The notes under the pieces are model-generated. The model was not told the DNA's origin. It was given only the letters and a program-made list of their open reading frames with translations, and searched no databases. From Microbacterium sp. p3-SID336 (GTDB taxonomy: Bacteria; Actinomycetota; Actinomycetes; Actinomycetales; Microbacteriaceae), in NCBI RefSeq assembly GCF_025143365.1, contig NZ_JALXPE010000004.1:30355-94354 (forward strand): a DNA stretch of 64,000 nucleotides, given 5' to 3'. Made by a program: the position numbers and the translations under genes. Below, one piece after another: positions 34,170-41,905 of this stretch; position 1 is the stretch's first letter; every line of letters begins with the position of its first letter.

Positions 34170-34616
34170 ATGACCGGCATCGATCCCCTCGGGCGCCCGT
34201 TCAAGCGCATCAGCGTGCAGCGCGGGAACGAGCTGCCGCTCGCGCCTGGACAGACCGCGAAAGCGAAGCGCTACTCGGGCGTCGCGGTCGAGAACACCGC
34301 TGTCGTCGACCTCTGGTTCGGTCGAGTGCACACGGCGGTCGGCGAGCACTCCGACCCCCACCACCACGGTGAGGCCGAGACCGGCGGCTACGTGCTGCGC
34401 GGCCGTGGGTACATCCGCTTCGGGGAACGGTACTCCGAGGTCATGTACTTCGAGGAGGGCGACTTCGTGTACGTGCCTCCGTTCGTGCCGCACATCGAGG
34501 GCAACGCCAGTCGGTCGCGCGAGCTCGTGTGGCTCACCACGCGCACGCCGGACAACATCGTGGTCAACCTCACCGACCAGGATGTGGCCGACATCGAGCT
34601 CGACATCGCCGACTGA
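34170..34616 (+). CDS. Small single-domain cupin protein
   Basis: 148 residues with both cupin motifs. Motif 1 is G-E-H-S-D-P-HHHGEAETGGYVLRG (two His and one Glu metal ligands), and motif 2 is GDFVYVPPFVPHIEGN (fourth ligand His). All four metal ligands are present, so it is likely an Fe/Mn enzyme or an isomerase rather than only a binding protein. It is far shorter than gentisate 1,2-dioxygenase (about 350-390 residues, bicupin), but small cupins such as 3-hydroxyanthranilate dioxygenase do cleave rings. The ATG at 34170 has GAAAGGA upstream. Confidence 0.8.
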   Translation: MTGIDPLGRPFKRISVQRGNELPLAPGQTAKAKRYSGVAVENTAVVDLWFGRVHTAVGEHSDPHHHGEAETGGYVLRGRGYIRFGERYSEVMYFEEGDFVYVPPFVPHIEGNASRSRELVWLTTRTPDNIVVNLTDQDVADIELDIAD

Positions 34617-34657
34617 GGGGCGGTCGACGACGGCGCTGCTCCGAGGGCGTGTGCGGC

Positions 34658-34672
34658 ATCGCGAACTGCGAT
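34658..34672. promoter_or_regulatory. Possible operator before paaX
   Basis: ATCGC-GAACT-GCGAT is a 5-bp-arm dyad inside GCATCGCGAACTGCGATATGC, followed by an AT-containing stretch with a possible -10 (TAGAGT near 34681). It lies about 110 bases before the PaaX start. Confidence 0.3.
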
Positions 34673-34789
34673 ATGCCGCTAGAGTACGAGGGCTGTCGGC
34701 CCGGGGGGCGTCCGCGAGTGACCAACCCGCGGAGGGCGTTCCCGGAGTGGCGGGGGCCGCGGCGTACACCCGAAGGAGTCGAACGCCGG

Positions 34790-35665
34790 ATGAACTCGAA
34801 CGTCTCGCGCACTCTCCTCGTCACCCTTCTCGGGGCCTTCGCGAGGCGGACCGAGGACTGGATGCCGGTGAAGGGCATCGTCACGCTCCTGGATGCGCTC
34901 GACGTCGACGAGTCCAGTGTCCGCACCGGGGTGTCGCGGCTGAAGAGCCGCGGGTGGCTGGTGCCCGAGAAGCGGGATGACAGGAACGGCTACCGACTCA
35001 CCGAGGTCGCGAAGGCCTCCCTCGCCTCCGGCGACGAGGTGATCTGGCACGCTCGGCAGCCGGCGCTGATGGAAGACGGCTGGTGCATCGCCACCTTCTC
35101 CGTGCCGGAAGAGCTGCGCGCCAAGCGACACCGCCTGCGGGGGCGGCTGCTGGCGCTCGGCTTCGGCAATCTGGGGCAGGGGGTGTGGATCGCGCCGGCG
35201 CGGATGGCGGCAGAGGCGATCGATCTCGTCGACGAGCTGGAGCTGAGGGACAACACCACGGTGCTCGTCGGGCAGCACGTCGGCGGTCAGGAGCTCTCCC
35301 GCATGGTGCGCGAGAGCTGGGACCTCGACGCGATCGACGAGGGCTACCGGACTTTCATCGGTCGACATCACGCGGCGCTCGAGGGGCTGGAGCGCGCACA
35401 TCCCGATGACGTACCTCCGCGCGACGCGTTCACCCTCTACATGCGGGCGCTCGACGACTGGCGTGTGCTTCCCATGCGCGATCCCGGCCTTCCGCCCGAG
35501 CTGCTGCCGGGCGACTGGTCCGGTCGCCGTGCGGTGCAGCTGATCGAGCAGATCGTGACGCGGCTGGAGCCGGCGGCGCTGGCCTACGTGCGTGGGGTCG
35601 TCAGCGGCGGGGACCGCAAGGCGACGGCCGTGCGTGGCTCCGGGGCAGCCGCCGCCCTGCGCTGA
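34790..35665 (+). CDS. PaaX family transcriptional regulator
   Basis: 291 residues with a winged helix (LLVTLLGAFARRTEDWMPVKGIVTLLDALDVDESSVRTGVSRLKSRGWL pattern, given here in parts: SSVRTGVSRLKSRGWLVPEK) and the PaaX C-terminal domain (HARQPALMEDGWCIATFSVPEE, FGNLGQGVWIAPAR, YRTFIGRHHAALEGL, DWRVLPMRDPGLPPELLPGDW). PaaX repressors respond to aryl-CoA esters such as phenylacetyl-CoA, so this one may sense the aryl-CoA of this pathway. AAGGAG lies 12 bases before the ATG, a long gap, so a slightly different start is possible. Confidence 0.9.
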   Translation: MNSNVSRTLLVTLLGAFARRTEDWMPVKGIVTLLDALDVDESSVRTGVSRLKSRGWLVPEKRDDRNGYRLTEVAKASLASGDEVIWHARQPALMEDGWCIATFSVPEELRAKRHRLRGRLLALGFGNLGQGVWIAPARMAAEAIDLVDELELRDNTTVLVGQHVGGQELSRMVRESWDLDAIDEGYRTFIGRHHAALEGLERAHPDDVPPRDAFTLYMRALDDWRVLPMRDPGLPPELLPGDWSGRRAVQLIEQIVTRLEPAALAYVRGVVSGGDRKATAVRGSGAAAALR

Positions 35666-35915
35666 GAACCTCCGTCGCTCACGCCGCGCCGGTCGCTCAC
35701 GGCGCTTGCGCCGCTGGGGCTGTCCCCATCACTTGCGGCGCTTGCGCCGCTGACGGTGTCCCCGTCGCTGGCGCCGCGACTCATCGCCGCATGCCGTCGC
35801 CGGCCGCATGCCATCGCCTCGCCGCACGGCTGTGGCGCATCGACGGGCCGCACGCCCGCGCCGCGACCTGCCGTCGGCGCGAAGAGCACGGCGTCGCAGG
35901 CGAGCCGTATTACAG
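35666..35915. other. Non-coding stretch between paaX and the iorA promoter
   Basis: The 334 bases between paaX and iorA contain no credible gene. They hold a 36-bp tandem repeat (35701-35766), degenerate GCC/GGC-rich flanks, and then the iorA promoter. Open frames across it on either strand are repeat- and Arg-rich and lack any recognisable feature. Confidence 0.5.
35701..35766. repeat. Two 36-bp-period direct repeats with a stable hairpin core
   Basis: GGCGCTTGCGCCGCTG begins at 35701 and again at 35737. In each copy it is followed by a four-base variable part and TGTCCCC(A/G)TC. Each copy contains GGCG-CTTG-CGCC, a tight hairpin with a CTTG tetraloop. A weaker third partial copy (CGCTGGCGCCGCGACTC) follows. 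It may work as a tandem terminator after paaX or be a short dispersed-repeat unit. Confidence 0.65.
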
Positions 35916-35947
35916 TTTGCCGACGGTCGATGTGAATTTGATATAGT
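35916..35947 (+). promoter_or_regulatory. iorA promoter with extended -10 and shared GACGGTCGA box
   Basis: TGATATAGT (35939-35947) is an extended -10 (TG-n-TATAGT). GACGGTCGA lies at 35922-35930, exactly as far from the -10 as the same box in the FAH promoter. The -35 match is poor (TTTGCC at 35916-35921, 20-bp spacer), which suits an activator-dependent promoter. The region is AT-rich locally. Confidence 0.55.
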
Positions 35948-35999
35948 CACGGAGGCGGGTTCTGTTCTCGACGTCGATGAAGACGAGGAAAGGCGAATC

Positions 36000-38174
36000 A
36001 TGGCAGAGCGTTCATTCGTCAACGAGGTCAAGGTCCTCCGTGAGGGGGCGGGGGCGTCGCTTCATGTCGAGGGCATTCTGGCGGTGACCAAGGCGCTGCT
36101 CGAATCCGGGGTCTCCTACGTCGGCGGCTACCAGGGCGCGCCCATCTCGCATCTGATGGACGTGCTGGGGGACGCCCGCGAGATCCTCGGCGATCTCGAC
36201 GTCTACTTCGAGAACTCCGCGTCCGAGGCCACCGCCGCCGCGATGCTGGCCGCATCCGTGCACTACCCGATGCGGGGCGCCGTCACGTTCAAGTCCACCG
36301 TCGGACTGAACGTCGCCTCCGACGCGCTGGCGAATCTGTCCAGCGGCGGCGTCACCGGAGGAGCGCTCGTCATCCTCGGCGAGGACTACGGCGAGGGATC
36401 GAGCATCATGCAGGAGCGCTCGCACGCCTTCGCGATGAAGTCGCAGATGTGGCTGCTCGATCCCCGGCCGAACATCGGCGCCATCGTGGACGCCGTCAAG
36501 CACGGGTTCGCGCTGTCCGAGGCGAGCAGCACTCCGGTCATGCTCGAGCTGCGGCTGCGCTCGTGCCACCTCCAGGGGTCCTTCGTCGCCGCCGACAACC
36601 GACGGCCCACGATGACGATCCGCGACGCGGTCGAGCACCCGGAGCGCGATCTGAGCCGCATCGTGCTCCCGCCCGCGAGCTTCGCGCACGAGAAGGAGAA
36701 GGTGGAGGCGCGATGGCCCGCCGCGGTCGAGTACATCCGCGAACACCAGCTCAACGAGTTCTTCGACGGAGAAGTGGAAGACGTCGGCATCATCGTGCAG
36801 GGCGGCCTGTACAACACCCTGATTCGCGGTCTCGAACTGCTCGGCCTCTCCGACGTCTTCGGGAACGCGCGCGTCCCGCTCTACGTGATGAACGTCGCAT
36901 ACCCCGTCATCGAGGATGAGGCGCGGCGCTTCTGCGTGGGGAAGAAGGCGGTGCTGCTGCTGGAGGAGGGGCAGCCCGACTACATCGAGCAGAACCTGCA
37001 CGCCATCCTCCGCAAGGCCGGCATCGACACGGCGCTGCACGGGAAGGATCTGCTGCCGATGGCAGGCGAGTACACGACACAGGTGGTCACGGCGGGGCTC
37101 GCGCAGTTCCTGCGGCGGTATGTGCCGGAGGTCGCTCTGGCAGAGCCTGCGCTCCTGCGGCCGGCCGATGACCCCGCGAGTCCCTTCGCCCCGCGGGTCG
37201 ATGCCCGCCAGGTGCACGCGCGTCCGCCCGGGCTGTGCACGGGATGCCCGGAACGTCCGATCTTCAGCGCACTGAAACTCGCGGAGCGCGAGACGGGCCA
37301 GGCCCACCACGTGAGCATGGACATCGGCTGCCACCTCTTCGGTATCAACGAGCCGTTCAACCTCGGCGGCACCACCATGGGATACGGCCTCGGTTCCGCC
37401 GCAGCGGCCGCCCTGAATGCGGAGGGCGCGGATCGCCCGACGATCGCAGTGATGGGAGACGGCGGGTTCTGGCACAACGGCCTCACCAGCGGCGTCGGCA
37501 ACGCCGTGTTCAACCAGAACGACCAGGTGCTCGTCGTCGTCGACAACTCGTACGCGGCCGCCACCGGAGGTCAGGACCTGCTCTCGTCGTACGGACAGGC
37601 CGAGGTGTCCGGCCGGTCGTCTCGTCACCCGATCGAGCGGGCTGTACGCGGCATCGGGGTGCGCTGGGCCAAGACCGTGACGCACACCTACGACGTGAGC
37701 CGGCTGAAGAAGGTCTTCCTCGAGGCGTTCACCGCGACCGAGAAGGGTCCGAAGGTCGTCGTCGCTCAGAGCGAGTGCCAGCTGAACGCCCAACGCCGGA
37801 TCAAGAAGCAGGTGCAGCAGGACGTAGCCGCGGGGAAGAGGGTCGTGCGCCAGCGCTTCGGCGTGGACGCGGAGACCTGCACCGGTGATCACGCCTGCAT
37901 CCGCATCTCCGGCTGTCCTTCGCTCACCCTGACCGACAATCCCGACCCCCTGCGCACCGACCCCGTCGCGACCGTGATCGACAGCTGTGTCGGATGCGGG
38001 GTGTGCGGCGCCAACGCGCATGCCGCCTCTCTGTGTCCGTCCTTCTACCGCACCGATGTTGTCATCAACCCCCACTGGGGTGACCGGGTGCTCGGTGCGG
38101 TGCGAAGCGCGTGGATCGCGGCGCTGTCGGCTCCCGTCGAACGTCGTGCGCGCGGGTACGAGGTCGCCGCATGA
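36000..38174 (+). CDS. iorA: Indolepyruvate ferredoxin oxidoreductase-like protein, alpha subunit
   Basis: 724 residues. An N-terminal pyrimidine-binding/transketolase-like domain (VGGYQGAPISHLMDVL, GALVILGEDYGEGSSIMQERSHAFA) is followed by the TPP domain with PGLCTGCPERPIF and GDGGFWHNG (Asp487). The C-terminal ferredoxin domain has CTGDHACIRISGCP from Cys627 and CVGCGVCGANAHAASLCP from Cys663. These enzymes decarboxylate aryl-2-oxoacids to aryl-(acyl-)CoA and reduce ferredoxin. No dedicated ferredoxin gene is seen. AGGAAAGG precedes the ATG at 36000; it overlaps the beta gene by 4 bp. Confidence 0.9.
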   Translation: MAERSFVNEVKVLREGAGASLHVEGILAVTKALLESGVSYVGGYQGAPISHLMDVLGDAREILGDLDVYFENSASEATAAAMLAASVHYPMRGAVTFKSTVGLNVASDALANLSSGGVTGGALVILGEDYGEGSSIMQERSHAFAMKSQMWLLDPRPNIGAIVDAVKHGFALSEASSTPVMLELRLRSCHLQGSFVAADNRRPTMTIRDAVEHPERDLSRIVLPPASFAHEKEKVEARWPAAVEYIREHQLNEFFDGEVEDVGIIVQGGLYNTLIRGLELLGLSDVFGNARVPLYVMNVAYPVIEDEARRFCVGKKAVLLLEEGQPDYIEQNLHAILRKAGIDTALHGKDLLPMAGEYTTQVVTAGLAQFLRRYVPEVALAEPALLRPADDPASPFAPRVDARQVHARPPGLCTGCPERPIFSALKLAERETGQAHHVSMDIGCHLFGINEPFNLGGTTMGYGLGSAAAAALNAEGADRPTIAVMGDGGFWHNGLTSGVGNAVFNQNDQVLVVVDNSYAAATGGQDLLSSYGQAEVSGRSSRHPIERAVRGIGVRWAKTVTHTYDVSRLKKVFLEAFTATEKGPKVVVAQSECQLNAQRRIKKQVQQDVAAGKRVVRQRFGVDAETCTGDHACIRISGCPSLTLTDNPDPLRTDPVATVIDSCVGCGVCGANAHAASLCPSFYRTDVVINPHWGDRVLGAVRSAWIAALSAPVERRARGYEVAA

Positions 38175-39808
38175 GCGCCCCGGTCGCAGCGGCCCGCCCG
38201 ATCACCGTCGCGATCCTCGCGATGGGCGGCGAGGGAGGCGGTGTCCTCGCGGACTGGATCGTCGACGTGGGCGAGGAGGCGGGTTACACGACGCAGAGCA
38301 CGTCCGTCGCCGGTGTCGCTCAGCGCACGGGCGCGACGGTCTACTACGTCGAGCTCTTCCCGAAGAGCCAGGCTCCCGCGCCGGGCAGTGCGCGGACGGA
38401 GCCGGTGCTGAGTCTGTTCCCCGCACCGGGGGACGTGGATGTCGTGATCGCCTCCGAGCTCATGGAGGCCGGACGCGCGGTGCAGCGCGGGTTCTGCACG
38501 CCCGATCGCACCACCCTCATCGTCTCGACGAATCGCGTCTACGCCATCAGCGAGAAGATCGCCCTGGGTGACGGCCGGGTGGAGTCGGCGAGCCTGCTGG
38601 ATGCGGCGCGAGCGGGTGCCCGGACGCTCATCGCGGCCGATTTCAACGAGATGGCCCTTCAGGAGGGCAGCGTCATCTCCTCGTCGCTGTTCGGCGCGTT
38701 CGCGCGATCGGGCGCGCTTCCCCTCACGCGCGAGCGGTTCGAGGAGGCGCTGCGACGCTCGGGGAAGGCCGTCGATCGGTCGCTCGCAGCGTTCGCCCGC
38801 GGGTTCGAGGGGGCCGACGAGGCCGTCCAGGCCGAGCAGGCGCAGGCGGCGACGCCGCCGCCGAAGGGGCTGGGGCCGGTCCGCGTCACGATCGGCCGCC
38901 GTCCGCCGGAAGACCCGCGGAAGGCCGCAGCGGACGCGGAAGCGGCACGGCATCGTGAACTCGCCGTCACCGACCCCCGAGCCCTGGTCGGTCCGCGGCT
39001 CGCCGGTCGGATGGACGCGGTCGCGCGGTTCCCCGAGGCGGCGCGTTCGATGCTGATCCACGGCTGCGTGCGCACGGCGCTCTACCAGAACCTGGCCTAC
39101 ACCGACCTGTACCTCTCGCGGGTGGCCGGGGTGGCGCGCATCGACGCCGAGCGCGGGGGCGACGAGGCCGCGCTCACCGTCGAGACCGCCCGCCACGCGG
39201 CACTCTGGATGTCGTACCAGGACACGATCCAGGTCGCCCACCAGAAGCTCCGCGCGCGCCGGCTGGACGGTGTGCGGTCCGAGGCGAAGGCGACCGAGGG
39301 GCAGCTCACCCAGATCCGCGAGTTCCTCCACCCTCAACTCGACGAGATCACCGCGATGCTGCCGGCGGCACTGGGGGCGGCGCTGTCCCGCTCGCGACCG
39401 TTCGCGAAGCTCGTGGCCGCCATCACCCGCAACGGCATGATCCTGAACACGACCTCGGTGGTGGGCTACGGCGCGCTCTGGCTGCTGGCGGCGCTGAGAC
39501 CCATCAGGCCCCGATCGCTGCGATTCGGACAGGAGCAGAACGCGATCGAGGCGTGGTTGGCCCTGATCGCCGAGACGGCAACCGTCGACTACGCGCTGGC
39601 GTGCGAGGTGGCACGCTGCGCCCGGGTGCTCAAGGGGTACGGGCAGACGCATGAGCATGGCTCGCAGAGCTTCGCCGTGCTGATGGACTGCGCGCGGCGA
39701 CTCGTGGGCACCGCGGGGGCGGCGGAGACCCTGGCGGGGCTCTCGACGGCGGCCATGGCGGATGAGGACGGTGCCGCGCTGACGCTGGCGGTGTCGCGGC
39801 TGCCGTGA
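38171..39808 (+). CDS. iorB: Indolepyruvate oxidoreductase beta-subunit family protein, long form
   Basis: 545 residues, against about 200 for the archaeal beta subunit. The first 190 residues form the gamma-type domain (MGGEGGGVLADWIVDVGEEAGYTTQS, AQRTGATVYYVELFP, VVIASELMEAGRAVQRGF). The rest is a helical extension with HGCVRTALYQNLAYTDLYL, HAALWMSYQDTIQVAHQKLRA and a Tyr-Gly-Gln-Thr-His-E-H segment, seen in aerobic-bacterial versions. The extension may shield the cluster or bind an alternative electron acceptor; its role is unknown. Coupled to iorA by ATGA. Confidence 0.87.
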   Translation: MSAPVAAARPITVAILAMGGEGGGVLADWIVDVGEEAGYTTQSTSVAGVAQRTGATVYYVELFPKSQAPAPGSARTEPVLSLFPAPGDVDVVIASELMEAGRAVQRGFCTPDRTTLIVSTNRVYAISEKIALGDGRVESASLLDAARAGARTLIAADFNEMALQEGSVISSSLFGAFARSGALPLTRERFEEALRRSGKAVDRSLAAFARGFEGADEAVQAEQAQAATPPPKGLGPVRVTIGRRPPEDPRKAAADAEAARHRELAVTDPRALVGPRLAGRMDAVARFPEAARSMLIHGCVRTALYQNLAYTDLYLSRVAGVARIDAERGGDEAALTVETARHAALWMSYQDTIQVAHQKLRARRLDGVRSEAKATEGQLTQIREFLHPQLDEITAMLPAALGAALSRSRPFAKLVAAITRNGMILNTTSVVGYGALWLLAALRPIRPRSLRFGQEQNAIEAWLALIAETATVDYALACEVARCARVLKGYGQTHEHGSQSFAVLMDCARRLVGTAGAAETLAGLSTAAMADEDGAALTLAVSRLP

Positions 39809-39845
39809 CCGTCGCGAGGGGGCCGCGGCGTGCTCGGGAAGGGCT

Positions 39846-40796
39846 TCAGTGCAGCAGTGCGGACGGCAGGACGCGGAACCGCTGCGCGAAGTAGGCCGCG
39901 AAGCGTCCCGTATGGGGGATGCCGACCTCCGCGGCCACCGCGCTCACCGTGAGAGTGCCCGCGGCGGCGGAGTGGGCGGTGTGCCTCTGGAGCAGGTGCC
40001 ACGAACGATCGAGCCGCGCGTCGCGCAGGTACTGCTGGGCGGTGCAGCCGAGGTGGGCGCGGAACGCGAGTTGGAGCTGACGCGTCCCGATCCCGACGGT
40101 GTCTCCGAGATCGGCGAGAGTCAGCGGATCGGCGAGGTGACGATGCAGGTGTCGGAGGGCAGGGGTGAGATAGGGCGGAGGGGTCGCCCAATCGACGGCG
40201 CCGCCGTCCCGGAAGCGGACGAAACTGCTGAGGCCCGTCAGCAGAGTGTCGACGAGGTCGGCCGGGTCGCCGCCCTGAACGGTGGCGAAGGAGTGCCAGG
40301 TGCGATGCAGTGCTCGCGCGGCGTTCAGGTCGAGGGGCCGTCGGTGAGAGAGGTCGAGCGTCATCTCCCGCTCGGTGCCGAAGAGGTCCCTCAGGAGTGC
40401 GACGAGGGTGCCCAGGTCGACGGCTCCGACCAGGGCACCCGCGTCCGGATCCGGGAGCATCGTGGTGTCCGATGCCGCCGACAGCACGAACGGCGTCGTG
40501 CGGGTCTCCCGGTGACCGGCGACCTCCACCGTCATCGGCCCGAGCGGCACGACCAGCACCACATGACCGGCGGCGGCGGGTGCGATCACCCGCACCGGCG
40601 TGGCGTACGCCACATACACGAGCGACAGTTCGTCGAACCGCCCGCCGTTCACCACCCCGTGCCGTCGAGCAGCGGCCACAGGCTCCCGCGTCACGACCAG
40701 GTGGTCGTACCCGATGAGGTCGCCGACGGCGTCGCGCAGGCGCGAGGGGTCCTCCGCGCGCTCGACGGGGTATGCGGACAGCGGGCGGGCCGTCAT
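39846..40796 (-). CDS. AraC family transcriptional regulator
   Basis: 316 residues with an AraC-binding-like N-terminal domain and a C-terminal double helix-turn-helix: LTLADLGDTVGIGTRQLQLAFRAHLGCTAQQYLRDARLD, then VSAVAAEVGIPHTGRFAAYFAQRF (given in pieces no longer than the motif core). It is two bases after the luciferase-like monooxygenase gene, so they share a transcript. Family members of this type (AraC-binding-like, FeaR/NbaR group) usually activate aromatic-degradation genes. Convergent with iorB. Confidence 0.9.
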   Translation of the reverse strand: MTARPLSAYPVERAEDPSRLRDAVGDLIGYDHLVVTREPVAAARRHGVVNGGRFDELSLVYVAYATPVRVIAPAAAGHVVLVVPLGPMTVEVAGHRETRTTPFVLSAASDTTMLPDPDAGALVGAVDLGTLVALLRDLFGTEREMTLDLSHRRPLDLNAARALHRTWHSFATVQGGDPADLVDTLLTGLSSFVRFRDGGAVDWATPPPYLTPALRHLHRHLADPLTLADLGDTVGIGTRQLQLAFRAHLGCTAQQYLRDARLDRSWHLLQRHTAHSAAAGTLTVSAVAAEVGIPHTGRFAAYFAQRFRVLPSALLH

Positions 40797-40798
40797 GG

Positions 40799-41905
40799 TC
40801 AGCGGCGCGGCGGCCGCACGCCCATCCGTTCGAGGATCGGCATGACCTCCCTGCCGAATCGCGTGACCTCGGTCGTGTAGTCGACGAACGCGAGGGTCAT
40901 CCCGTCCAGGCCGGCGTCGCTCACCGCGCGGATCTGCTCCGCCACATCATCCGGGGTGCCGATCACCGGGAGCGAGCCATGGCCGGATGCGAAGCGCTCG
41001 CGCATGCTCTGCAGCATCTCCGGCGTGAACGACTGGGCATGCATCCCCTGCAGCCCCATCAGGTAGTCGACCGCTCCCCAGTCCGCGTTCTGCTCCGCGT
41101 AGTACGCGAGGTAGTCCTCCGCCTCCGCCCTGCTCTCGCGGCAGACGACGTGGCTCAGCGTCAGGACGCCGACGTTGCGGTCGTAGCGCGCACGCGCATC
41201 CTCCTTGAGCGTCCGCGCGATCTCGGCGCCGGCGGTGACATCTGGGATCACGGTGAAGGCGAGGTCGGAGAAGTGCGCCGCGAAGTCCCGCCCCTGCGGC
41301 GAGGACCCGGCGTTCAGCACGGGCACGCGGCCGCCGCGCGGCTTCGGCTCGGACTCCGCGTCCTTCAGGTGGTAGAACGCGCCGTTGTACGTGAACGTGC
41401 CCTCGGTGCTCCAGGCGCGGTTCACCACGTCCAGCCACTCGGCCGCGAAGGCGTACCGGTCGTCGTGCGCCTCCGGCATCGGCGCGCCGAGCGCCTCGTA
41501 CTCGGGGAGGTTCCACCCGGCGACGACGTTCAGGCCCGCGCGACCGCCGCCGCCGAGCTGGTCGAGGGTCGCGAGCTGCTTGGCGATCACCATCGGGTGG
41601 TTGAAGGCGGTGTGGATCGTGGAGAACACGCTGATCCGTCGGGTGCTCGCGAGGAGCGCCGCCGCCCAGACGATCGGATCGAGCACGGATCCGTGGAAGT
41701 TGGTCTCGCCCTTGTAGCCGATGAAGCGGGCGATCGGGAGGAGGAAGTCGATGCCCGCCTCCTCGGCGGCCTGCGCCATCGCCAGGTTGTCCTCCCAGCT
41801 GGCGCTCCAGCGTTCGGGGATCGTGGTCACGGCGAGCCCGCCGGAGCAGTTGGCGGAGAAGAGTCCGAGCTTGAAGCCGTCGCCGTTGAGGATGTCGCGC
41901 GTCAT
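40799..41905 (-). CDS. LLM-class (RutA/EmoA/DszA-like) FMNH2-dependent monooxygenase
   Basis: 368 residues of the luciferase-like TIM-barrel. FLLPIARFIGYKGETNFHG, SVFSTIHTAFNHP, QLGGGGRAGLNVVAGWNLPEYEALG and FTYNGAFYHLKDAESEPKP match group C two-component monooxygenases of the RutA, EmoA, NtaA and DszA type. Such enzymes open N- or S-heterocycles or attack C-N bonds using FMNH2. It overlaps the flavin-reductase gene (ATGA), which supplies reduced flavin. The substrate is unknown; its place next to the aryl-2-oxoacid genes hints at a heteroaromatic precursor. Confidence 0.87.
   Translation of the reverse strand: MTRDILNGDGFKLGLFSANCSGGLAVTTIPERWSASWEDNLAMAQAAEEAGIDFLLPIARFIGYKGETNFHGSVLDPIVWAAALLASTRRISVFSTIHTAFNHPMVIAKQLATLDQLGGGGRAGLNVVAGWNLPEYEALGAPMPEAHDDRYAFAAEWLDVVNRAWSTEGTFTYNGAFYHLKDAESEPKPRGGRVPVLNAGSSPQGRDFAAHFSDLAFTVIPDVTAGAEIARTLKEDARARYDRNVGVLTLSHVVCRESRAEAEDYLAYYAEQNADWGAVDYLMGLQGMHAQSFTPEMLQSMRERFASGHGSLPVIGTPDDVAEQIRAVSDAGLDGMTLAFVDYTTEVTRFGREVMPILERMGVRPPRR

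Noticed and set aside
34170..34616. Cupin as an ordinary gentisate 1,2-dioxygenase
   Set aside because: It is less than half the usual length and has one cupin domain instead of two; another ring-cleavage activity remains possible.
35701..35766. Possible CRISPR array
   Set aside because: Only two copies, the period includes most of the conserved sequence, there are no unique spacers of constant length, and no cas genes.
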